A stretch of DNA of 6,463 bases from Clostridia bacterium (lineage in GTDB: Bacteria; Bacillota_A; Clostridia; Oscillospirales; CAG-272): NCBI GenBank assembly GCA_017408625.1, contig JAFQUG010000270.1, forward strand, positions 1 to 6,463, in the 5' to 3' direction. Both the position numbers and the translations under genes were made by a program. Positions 1-4,885 of this stretch are shown piece by piece. How positions within the stretch are numbered: position 1 is the stretch's first letter; every line of letters begins with the position of its first letter. Below the pieces are notes generated by a model, which made no database searches, was not told the origin of the DNA, and was given only the letters and a program-made list of their open reading frames with translations.

Positions 1-8
1 CGCTCTCA

Positions 9-64
9 CAGGATGAAAGTTTGGGTCGAGCCTTTTCAAAGGCTCGCAGGTCAAGGGCAGCGCC
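9..64. repeat. Left arm of 56-bp imperfect inverted repeat
   Basis: This arm matches the reverse complement of 271-326 at 51 of 56 positions with no gaps; mismatches fall at 25, 45, 46, 48 and 57. The arm itself contains two smaller hairpins: CGAGCCTT / AAGGCTCG (27-46) and CAAGGGC / GCCCTTG (52-68). The arms enclose 206 bp (65-270) that include further hairpins and a terminator. No transposase gene or target-site duplication is visible. It may be a dispersed intergenic repeat inserted twice in opposite orientation, or the two ends of a small non-autonomous element. The match is directly visible; its nature is inference. Confidence 0.85.
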
Positions 65-139
65 CTTGTCGCCTCCGCAGAGGCGAAACATTCTGAAACG
101 GCGTTTTAATTTGCGCAGCAAATAATTTGCGTAGCAAAT
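27..139. repeat. Chain of short hairpins (left hairpin array)
   Basis: Consecutive perfect or near-perfect hairpins occupy almost this whole stretch. They are 27-46 (8-bp stem), 52-68 (7-bp stem, AGC loop), 69-86 (TCGCCTC / GAGGCGA, 7-bp stem, CGCA loop), 96-106 (weak 4-bp stem), 109-123 (ATTTGC-GCA-GCAAAT) and 125-139 (ATTTGC-GTA-GCAAAT). The last two are tandem 15-nt units at a 16-nt period, with the same 6-bp stem and one loop change. The segment GGCGAAACATT (82-92) recurs at 4819-4829 inside the second hairpin array. No open reading frame with a ribosome binding site covers the stretch. The function is unknown. Confidence 0.7.
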
Positions 140-205
140 ATTTCTTCTTTTGCGCCTACTTGCACAAAAAAGAACGGAGAGAATGATCTCAATGTTAAAG
201 CATAA

Positions 206-242
206 GGGAGTTACTTTCGTAAAGTAGCTTCCTTTTTGTTTT
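206..242 (+). terminator. Rho-independent terminator
   Basis: GGGAGTTACTTT (206-217) pairs along all 12 positions with AAAGTAGCTTCC (221-232), with two G-U pairs and a 3-nt loop. TTTTTGTTTT follows directly (233-242). It would end transcripts arriving from a gene to the left of the window and so separate that gene from the germination gene at 428. Confidence 0.85.
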
Positions 243-270
243 GTACTGCGGGAGCAAGTCCCCGCCCTAC

Positions 271-326
271 GGCGCTGTCCTTGACCCGAAAGCCTTTGAA
301 AAGGCTCGAGCCAAACTTTCATCCTG
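271..326. repeat. Right arm of 56-bp imperfect inverted repeat
   Basis: This is the reverse-complement partner of 9-64 (51 of 56 identical, ungapped). It lies just downstream of the terminator at 206-242 and about 100 bp before the germination gene. It creates an artificial in-frame extension of that gene's reading frame, but the repeat has no sign of being coding. Confidence 0.85.
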
Positions 327-368
327 CAAAGATGCTCCGTTGCGGTGTTGGCGTCCAAATTTTGTTTG

Positions 369-397
369 TCATGATTTTTTGTTTTTCACCCAAACTA
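369..397 (+). promoter_or_regulatory. Candidate forespore (sigma-G/sigma-F-like) promoter of the spoVAF-like gene
   Basis: TCATG at 369-373 resembles the sigma-G -35 (GHATR, 4 of 5). After 17 bp, CAAACTA at 391-397 resembles the -10 (CATNHTA, one mismatch). Transcription would start near 404, giving a leader of about 24 nt before the ATG at 428. B. subtilis spoVAF is expressed in the forespore under sigma-G, so the match makes biological sense. The region is AT-rich, however, and such a match could arise by chance. Confidence 0.4.
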
Positions 398-427
398 ACC
401 GTAGAAAACAAAAAAGGAAGCAAAACT

Positions 428-1870
428 ATGGGTAAACTGGGTGAAAACTATCGGGTCAACGTGGCTACCGTCGACAGCCTCTTGCATCCCGATGACAATT
501 TCGACGTGATTCGCAAGGTCCTGCGTATCGGATCTGACGAAATGACGCTTTACTATATCGACGGCTTTGTCAACGCAACCCCCATGCAAAAGCTGATGAT
601 GCATTTTCTCTCGCTGGACTCCATGCAGACTCCGCCCGACGGACAAAAATCCTCAGCCGAGCGATTTCTCGAATACAACGTGCCGCATGTTGAGGCGGAA
701 ACGACGGGGAATATCGACTTTATGCTCCAGATGGTGCTCTCGGGTGCCTCGCTCATTCTCGGATCGACCTTTGGCCCGCAAGCCATCATCGTGGATGCGC
801 GGACCTATCCCGCCCGCTCGACCGAAGAGCCCGAGGGTGACAGAGTCATGGTCGGCTCTCGCGACGGCTTTGTCGAAACGCTGATTTTCAATACCGCGCT
901 TTTGCGTCGCCGCGTGCGCGACACACAGCTGACCATGCAGTATTTTTCGATTGGCCGTCGCTCCAAAACCGACATCGTGCTGTGCTATCTTTCGGGTAAG
1001 GCCAATCCCGATTACGTGCGCATGATGCAAAAAAGGCTTGCCGCCATTGATACCGATGCGCTCACGCTCGGGCATCAGTCACTGGCCGAGTGCCTGATCA
1101 AAACGCGGTGGTATAACCCCTTCCCGAAGATCCGCTATACCGAGCGTCCGGATACTGCTGCTGCGCAGGTGCTGGAGGGAAGCGTGCTGATCTTCTGCGA
1201 TAACTCACCGCAGGTCATGATCCTGCCTGTCAGCATTTTTGACTTTATGCAAGAGACCAACGACTATTATTTTACCCCGCTGACAGGCACGTATATCCGC
1301 GTCATTCGCTATATTGTGTTCGCACTCTCTCTGTTTTTGGTGCCTACGTGGTATCTGCTTGTTTCCAATGCGGCGATCGTGCCGGATTGGCTGGCCTTTA
1401 TCATCCCTCGGGAGCACGGACGCATCCCCTTGATCGCACAGCTGCTTTTGACCGAGTTTATCATTGACGGGCTGCGCATGGCCTCGCTCAATACGCCAAG
1501 CATGCTGTCCAATTCGCTCTCTGTTGTGGGCGGTCTGATACTCGGCGACTTTGCGGTGGGCATTGGCTGGTTGATCCCCGAGGTCATTTTGTATATGGCG
1601 TTTGTGGCCATTGCCACCTTTACGCAAAGATCCTATGAGCTTGGATATGCCTTCAAGTTCTTGCGCATTGGTCTATTGATCATGACCGCGATCGGAAACG
1701 TCTGGGGCTATGGCATCGGTGTCGTGCTCATTCTTGTGCTCCTGGCAACGAACAAAACGCTCAATGGTAAGCGGCAGTATCTCTATCCGCTCATTCCGTT
1801 TGACGGGCGCGCCCTTCTGACGCTGTTGGTCAGACGTAAAAAGCAGAGCGACATCCATGCGCGTCACTAA
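428..1870 (+). CDS. spoVAF: Spore germination protein, SpoVAF type (GerA family A-subunit homologue)
   Basis: The product is a 480-residue inner-membrane protein of the spore germination GerA family (family size about 480-500). A long soluble N-terminal half (about 1-288) holds an FDVIRKVLRIG / YYIDGFV block (25-48), GSRDGFVETLIFNTALLRRR (143-162), GRRSKTDI (176-183) and RYTERPD (236-242). A hydrophobic C-terminal half (about 290-441) has several membrane segments and ends in NKTLNGKRQYLYPLIPFDG (442-460). The RSYELG.A and YTERPD blocks resemble what I recall of SpoVAF more than GerAA-type nutrient sensors. In B. subtilis SpoVAF works with FigP in a spore ion channel that amplifies germination. 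The ATG at 428 is preceded by GGAAG (416-420). The open frame continues upstream to 236, but that part lies in repeat DNA. The gene stands alone: no GerB/GerC partners and no other spoVA genes are in the window. A GerA-type A subunit remains possible. Confidence 0.85.
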   Translation: MGKLGENYRVNVATVDSLLHPDDNFDVIRKVLRIGSDEMTLYYIDGFVNATPMQKLMMHFLSLDSMQTPPDGQKSSAERFLEYNVPHVEAETTGNIDFMLQMVLSGASLILGSTFGPQAIIVDARTYPARSTEEPEGDRVMVGSRDGFVETLIFNTALLRRRVRDTQLTMQYFSIGRRSKTDIVLCYLSGKANPDYVRMMQKRLAAIDTDALTLGHQSLAECLIKTRWYNPFPKIRYTERPDTAAAQVLEGSVLIFCDNSPQVMILPVSIFDFMQETNDYYFTPLTGTYIRVIRYIVFALSLFLVPTWYLLVSNAAIVPDWLAFIIPREHGRIPLIAQLLLTEFIIDGLRMASLNTPSMLSNSLSVVGGLILGDFAVGIGWLIPEVILYMAFVAIATFTQRSYELGYAFKFLRIGLLIMTAIGNVWGYGIGVVLILVLLATNKTLNGKRQYLYPLIPFDGRALLTLLVRRKKQSDIHARH

Positions 1871-1881
1871 TGTGACGCGCA
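1858..1881 (+). other. Perfect hairpin with the spoVAF-like stop codon in its loop
   Basis: TGCGCGTCAC (1858-1867) pairs perfectly over 10 bp with GTGACGCGCA (1872-1881). The 4-nt loop TAAT contains the TAA stop (1868-1870). No T-run follows, so this is not a standard rho-independent terminator. It could protect the mRNA 3' end, or simply be a by-product of sequence composition. Confidence 0.65.
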
Positions 1882-2017
1882 GTGAAATTAAGAGCAGAAA
1901 AGCACGAAACTCTGTAAGTGTCGTACCTTTCTTCGCCATTTCCCGAGATTTCTTTTTGCGGGAAATATCGCAAAAATAAATAATTGGGAATAAATGTAAT
2001 TAATAACATGAATTAGT

Positions 2018-2058
2018 AAAATAGCGGGTGCAACTTTAGGATTGTACCCGTTATTTTT
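2018..2058. terminator. Terminator after the spoVAF-like gene, possibly bidirectional
   Basis: AAAATAGCGGGTGCAA (2018-2033) pairs over 16 positions, including two G-U pairs, with 2042-2057. The loop is 8 nt (CTTTAGGA). The outer stem is A-rich on the left and ends in TTATTTTT on the right, so it can act on + strand transcripts and plausibly on - strand ones too. It isolates the germination gene from the dcw cluster. The rest of the 1871-2112 gap is AT-rich. It holds one other possible stem (1938-1945 with 1959-1966) and no gene I can support. Confidence 0.85.
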
Positions 2059-2112
2059 CGCAAAAGATACAAAAAAACCGAAAGAATTTTTGAAAAAGTG
2101 CTCATCCCCCTA

Positions 2113-2141
2113 TTGCGTTTTTTTTGCAATAAGTTTATAAT
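2113..2141 (+). promoter_or_regulatory. Sigma-A-like promoter of mraZ (dcw cluster)
   Basis: A perfect TATAAT (2136-2141) lies 17 bp downstream of a partial -35, TTGCGT (2113-2118). The predicted start point is near 2148, immediately ahead of the 10-bp direct repeats. A 6-bp inverted repeat TATTGC / GCAATA (2111-2116, 2126-2131) around a run of eight T overlaps the -35 and the spacer. Confidence 0.7.
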
Positions 2142-2154
2142 AAATATACCCGAT

Positions 2155-2180
2155 GTGGGGGAATGTGGAGCGAAGTGTTG
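2155..2180 (+). promoter_or_regulatory. Probable MraZ operator: three direct repeats at 10-bp spacing
   Basis: GTGGGG (2155-2160), GTGGAG (2165-2170) and GTGTTG (2175-2180) are spaced exactly 10 bp apart. Read as 5-bp cores (TGGGG, TGGAG, TGTTG), the spacers are 5 nt each. In E. coli MraZ binds three TGGGA direct repeats separated by 5 nt upstream of its own operon. The same geometry here, between the predicted transcription start and mraZ, argues for autoregulation. The third copy is degenerate. Confidence 0.7.
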
Positions 2181-2231
2181 AATTTGCCCCGCGTGTCGTC
2201 CCCGAATTTGACGGAAAGGAGGATCGCTGCT

Positions 2232-2654
2232 GTGTTAACAGGTGAATATCGGCACAGTGTGGATGCCAAAAACAGATTGTTTATTCCCGCCAGGCACCGC
2301 GAGGAGCTCGGAGAAGAGCTGATCGTGGCGCGTGATATCCGCGGTCCCAGGCTCAAGGTCTTTTCCGTCGAGGGCTGGGAAGCTTATATTGCCCCCATCA
2401 AAGAGCAGGAAAGAAAGATTGCCGAGCCTGCATTGCGCTATCTGCACCGTAATGCGGTCAAGGTCACTCCCGATTCACAGGGGCGTATTCTTTTACCGCA
2501 GGCACTTTTGGATTATGCACAGGTGGAAAAGAATGCCGTGGTTGTGGGCAACTGCGATTGCGCAGAGATCTGGTCTGAGGCTTTGTATGAAGCAGAAATT
2601 GCCGCCGAGAGCGCAGAGGATCTGCGCGCAAAGCTGGAGCTTTACGGGTTGTGA
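2232..2654 (+). CDS. mraZ: Transcriptional regulator MraZ
   Basis: The product is 140 residues, against about 143 usual for MraZ, a DNA-binding protein with two AbrB-like half-domains that form a ring and control the dcw operon. The signature D-x-x-x-R appears in both halves: DAKNR (11-15) after the typical LTGEYRHSV start, and DSQGR (81-85) before ILLPQALLDYA. The GTG at 2232 is chosen because AAAGGAGG (2215-2222) sits 9 nt upstream and the N-terminus then matches the family. An in-frame ATG at 2163 would add 23 residues unlike MraZ and would start inside the operator repeats. It is the first gene of the cluster, and its TGA overlaps the rsmH start. Confidence 0.95.
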   Translation: MLTGEYRHSVDAKNRLFIPARHREELGEELIVARDIRGPRLKVFSVEGWEAYIAPIKEQERKIAEPALRYLHRNAVKVTPDSQGRILLPQALLDYAQVEKNAVVVGNCDCAEIWSEALYEAEIAAESAEDLRAKLELYGL

Positions 2655-3610
2655 TGATGGAAGAACAGGTATTTTCTCACGTTTCGGTGCTGCTGCAGGA
2701 GTGCATGGACGCGCTTTGCATCAAGCCCGACGGAATATATATTGATGGAACTGCAGGCGGCGGCGGTCATTCGAGCGAGATCGCCTCGCATCTTGAAACG
2801 GGTAAGCTGATCGCGCTGGATCGCGACATGAGTGCCGTCAAGGCTGCCGGAGCAAGACTTGAAAAATACGGAGAGCGCGCACAGGTTGTGCACAGCAATT
2901 TCTCCGAAATGGCACAGGTGTGCCGTCAGCTCGGGATCGAGGGCGTGGACGGCGTGCTCTTGGATCTGGGCGTTTCCTCGTATCAGCTGGATACGGCGGA
3001 TCGCGGCTTTTCCTATATGGCAGACGCGCCTTTGGATATGCGCATGAACCGCGAGGATACGCTGGATGCGTACACCGTGGTCAATACCTATACCGAGCAG
3101 CAGCTCAAAAAGATCATTTACGATTACGGAGAGGAGCGATTTGCGCCCCGCATTGCCCAACGCATCGTGCAGGAAAGGGAAAAACAGCCCATTCGTACCA
3201 CGGGCGAGCTGGTCAATGTTATCAAGGCAGCCATGCCCGCAGCTGCCAAGGAGGGGGGACATCATCCCGCAAAGCGCACCTTCCAGGCCATTCGCATTGA
3301 GGTTAACGGTGAGCTATCGGTTATCGAGCCCACCATTCGCGATGCCGTTTCACTGCTTAAGCCGGGCGGCAGAATTGCGATTATCACCTTCCATTCGCTG
3401 GAGGATCGCTTGGTCAAGCAGACCTTCGCATCCTTGGCGTCCGGCTGCACCTGCCCACGCGATTTTCCCGTGTGCGTGTGCGGCAAAAAGCCGCTGGTGG
3501 ATATCATCAGCCGCAAGCCTGTCTTGCCAAGTGAGCAAGAGCTTGCAATCAACCCACGCTCGCGCAGTGCAAAGCTTCGCGTAGCACAAAAACGATACGA
3601 TAATCAGTAG
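2654..3610 (+). CDS. rsmH: 16S rRNA (cytosine-1402-N4)-methyltransferase RsmH
   Basis: This cytosolic SAM-dependent enzyme (formerly MraW) N4-methylates C1402 in the ribosomal P site. The 318-residue length is normal for the family. Visible motifs are the SAM-binding DGTAGGGGHS (31-40), ALDRD (54-58), LLDLGVSSYQLD (102-113), RGFS (117-120), PLDMRM (126-131), KPGGRIAIITFHSLEDR (236-252) and the C-terminal NPRSRSAKLRVA (300-311). A CTC...CVC cysteine cluster (265-276) is common in Firmicute copies. The start is ambiguous: GTG 2651, ATG 2654 and ATG 2657 are consecutive. ATG 2654 shares one base with the mraZ TGA, which suggests translational coupling; GGAG at 2636-2639 is distant. Confidence 0.96.
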   Translation: MMEEQVFSHVSVLLQECMDALCIKPDGIYIDGTAGGGGHSSEIASHLETGKLIALDRDMSAVKAAGARLEKYGERAQVVHSNFSEMAQVCRQLGIEGVDGVLLDLGVSSYQLDTADRGFSYMADAPLDMRMNREDTLDAYTVVNTYTEQQLKKIIYDYGEERFAPRIAQRIVQEREKQPIRTTGELVNVIKAAMPAAAKEGGHHPAKRTFQAIRIEVNGELSVIEPTIRDAVSLLKPGGRIAIITFHSLEDRLVKQTFASLASGCTCPRDFPVCVCGKKPLVDIISRKPVLPSEQELAINPRSRSAKLRVAQKRYDNQ

Positions 3611-3619
3611 GAGGACCCG

Positions 3620-4498
3620 ATGGAGCACAGCATGCAAGCTAAGAAACCTCAATATACCGCTCGCTCGGATTACGTGCAGGCCTTGTGTGAACGATACAAG
3701 GATCGAGGCATTGCCGCGCACGTCAGATTGGATGCCAAGCGACAGGAGCGTGAAGAGGCCATCTCTCACGCGATGGCCCCCGGTGCGTATATCATGGCGG
3801 AGAAGGTGTCGGACGGTAAGGCAGATAAGTACCGTACGGGTCTTTACAAGGGCAAGCGGCACATGACTGCAGATGATTTTGTGCGTTATTATCACGATCA
3901 GCGCAGTTACAAGATGCCTAATTACAATATCAGAACCGAAGCCCCCACGCAAGCGGCGGAGTCGGGCGCGGTCATGGGAGGGCAATCGCCAAAAAAAGCC
4001 CTGTGGCTTACGATGAGCGAGCAAATGCCCGTGTCGGTGCGCAAATATCTGGAAAGCCCCGCGACCGCAAGGCTGGCTGAGATTTCCGGAGATTGGTTCC
4101 CGATCGAAAAGGTTGAAAAGCGAGAAAAGAGCGACGCAAAGAAGATGCCCGCAGGCGTGCTTGGCGCGATGCTGGCTGTCACACTTTGCTGCGTGATGAT
4201 CGTTGGTAGCTCGGTTATGGTAAGCCTGTCCATCAGAGAAGCGAGCATTCTGCAAAGCGAGCTGGATGCACTGGATAAGCAGTATACAACCCTGAACACT
4301 GAGCTGTCGCTCAAAAACGATATGCTGGAGATCGAAAGGATCGCTGTCGAGGAATACGGCATGGTGCGCTCTGATTTCGTTTCTACCGAGGTGCTGAGCA
4401 CAGATAGCGAAAACACAGTAGAGGTTTATGAAACAAAGGGCGAATTCGGACGGGGTCTGTCGAATTTGCTCAGTGCGATCGGAATTCTTGCAAACTGA
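3620..4498 (+). CDS. FtsL-like divisome protein with long N-terminal cytoplasmic extension
   Basis: This 292-residue protein lies between rsmH and a class B PBP, the usual ftsL slot. Its C-terminal part has FtsL/DivIC architecture: one transmembrane helix (about 178-203), then a coiled-coil-like stretch (about 206-240, IREASILQSELDALDKQYTTLN), then IERIAVEEYGMVRSD (238-252), close to the IxxIAxxxLGM ending typical of FtsL/DivIC. FtsL is usually about 100-120 residues. Here some 175 charged, probably cytoplasmic residues precede the helix, and I recognise no domain in them. The likely role is a bitopic scaffold in the FtsL-DivIC-FtsQ complex that activates the septal transpeptidase and glycosyltransferase. 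AGGAGG (3609-3614) overlaps the rsmH stop and sits 5 nt before the ATG. The family call rests on context and topology rather than strong sequence identity. Confidence 0.72.
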   Translation: MEHSMQAKKPQYTARSDYVQALCERYKDRGIAAHVRLDAKRQEREEAISHAMAPGAYIMAEKVSDGKADKYRTGLYKGKRHMTADDFVRYYHDQRSYKMPNYNIRTEAPTQAAESGAVMGGQSPKKALWLTMSEQMPVSVRKYLESPATARLAEISGDWFPIEKVEKREKSDAKKMPAGVLGAMLAVTLCCVMIVGSSVMVSLSIREASILQSELDALDKQYTTLNTELSLKNDMLEIERIAVEEYGMVRSDFVSTEVLSTDSENTVEVYETKGEFGRGLSNLLSAIGILAN

Positions 4499-4544
4499 GT
4501 CGCATAGCCTTGCATAAAAGGCAAGTGCATTTCATAAATTGACA

Positions 4545-4573
4545 TTGACAGGACAAGATAGATCCGATATAAT
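4545..4573 (+). promoter_or_regulatory. Perfect-consensus sigma-A promoter of the PBP gene
   Basis: TTGACA (4545-4550), exactly 17 bp, then TATAAT (4568-4573): all 12 hexamer positions match the vegetative consensus. A second TTGACA at 4539-4544 directly abuts the first but is badly spaced for this -10. Transcription would start near 4580, about 305 nt before the TTG start of the PBP gene. The PBP gene can therefore be transcribed independently of the mraZ promoter, and strongly. Confidence 0.85.
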
Positions 4574-4579
4574 GGAAAT

Positions 4580-4885
4580 GATCGGACTTGAAATGGCGGT
4601 GGGCGCAGCTTTTCGGCAATGGCCGAGGGGAGTGCTTCGACTCTTGCCTGCGCAGGAGACGGACACGGGCGTCCGCCGCATTTTTGATCAAAATGCAAAA
4701 AAACAGAAATTTGCCTTGGGGGCAAATTTCTTCCATAACGTTCCGCACAGCGGAACATATCACTTTCGCGAAGCGAAAATATCACTTTTGCAAAGCAAAA
4801 ATATCACGTTTCGCCCACGGCGAAACATTTCACTGCGGAAATGCGGTTGCAAACCGCCATTTCCGCTCTACGGGAGGATACGGAG
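4580..4885 (+). other. Long structured 5' leader of the PBP mRNA
   Basis: These roughly 300 nt between the predicted transcription start and the TTG start carry no gene I can support. The first part (4580-4700) has short possible stems, such as CGGAC / GTCCG around 4659-4674 and GCATTTT / AAAATGC around 4678-4696. From 4706 it is an almost continuous string of hairpins. I see no T-box, no recognised riboswitch core and no terminator with a T-run. Reading frames across it translate the repeats into low-complexity peptides and look spurious. Confidence 0.6.
4706..4866 (+). repeat. Hairpin array with ATATCAC linkers (right hairpin array)
   Basis: Six hairpins follow one another. They are 4706-4730 (10-bp stem GAAATTTGCC / GGCAAATTTC), 4740-4756 (GTTCCGC-ACA-GCGGAAC), 4764-4778 (TTTCGC-GAA-GCGAAA), 4786-4800 (TTTTGC-AAA-GCAAAA), 4808-4826 (GTTTCGCC-CAC-GGCGAAAC) and 4835-4866 (14-15 bp with one bulge). 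The last four follow the linkers ATATCAC (4757, 4779, 4801) and ATTTCAC (4827), spaced 22, 22 and 26 nt. The linker is conserved while the stems differ, yet each stem remains self-complementary. The array lies between the PBP promoter and its ribosome binding site (4872-4877). Confidence 0.85.

Noticed and set aside
27..139. CRISPR array as an explanation of the regular repeats (also considered for 4757-4866)
   Set aside because: Units are only 16-26 nt, the variable parts are palindromic hairpins rather than unique spacers, and no cas gene is present.
183..227. 14-codon reading frame (MISMLKHKGVTFVK) that could be a leader peptide overlapping the terminator stem
   Set aside because: It has only a weak purine stretch upstream, no coding signature, and no downstream gene that such a peptide would obviously attenuate.
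236..427. In-frame upstream extension of the spoVAF-like gene (64 extra residues from ATG 236)
   Set aside because: It crosses the terminator T-run and the inverted-repeat arm and has no ribosome binding site. The family-like N-terminus and GGAAG site point to ATG 428.
1673..1939. 88-codon minus-strand frame overlapping the end of the spoVAF-like gene
   Set aside because: It lies mostly antisense to well-supported coding sequence, has no recognisable domain, and a strong + strand hairpin falls within it.
2163..2231. Upstream ATG start for mraZ
   Set aside because: It lies within the operator repeats, lacks a ribosome binding site and adds residues absent from MraZ. GTG 2232 has AAAGGAGG at ideal spacing.
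4507..4525. Possible terminator after the ftsL-like gene (GCCTT / AAGGC or CTTGC / GCAAG)
   Set aside because: The stems are only 5 bp, mutually exclusive and not followed by a T-run, so read-through into the PBP gene remains likely.
4841..4885. In-frame ATG 45 bases upstream of the PBP TTG start
   Set aside because: It sits inside the last hairpin stem with no good ribosome binding site, while TTG 4886 has GGGAGG 8 nt upstream.
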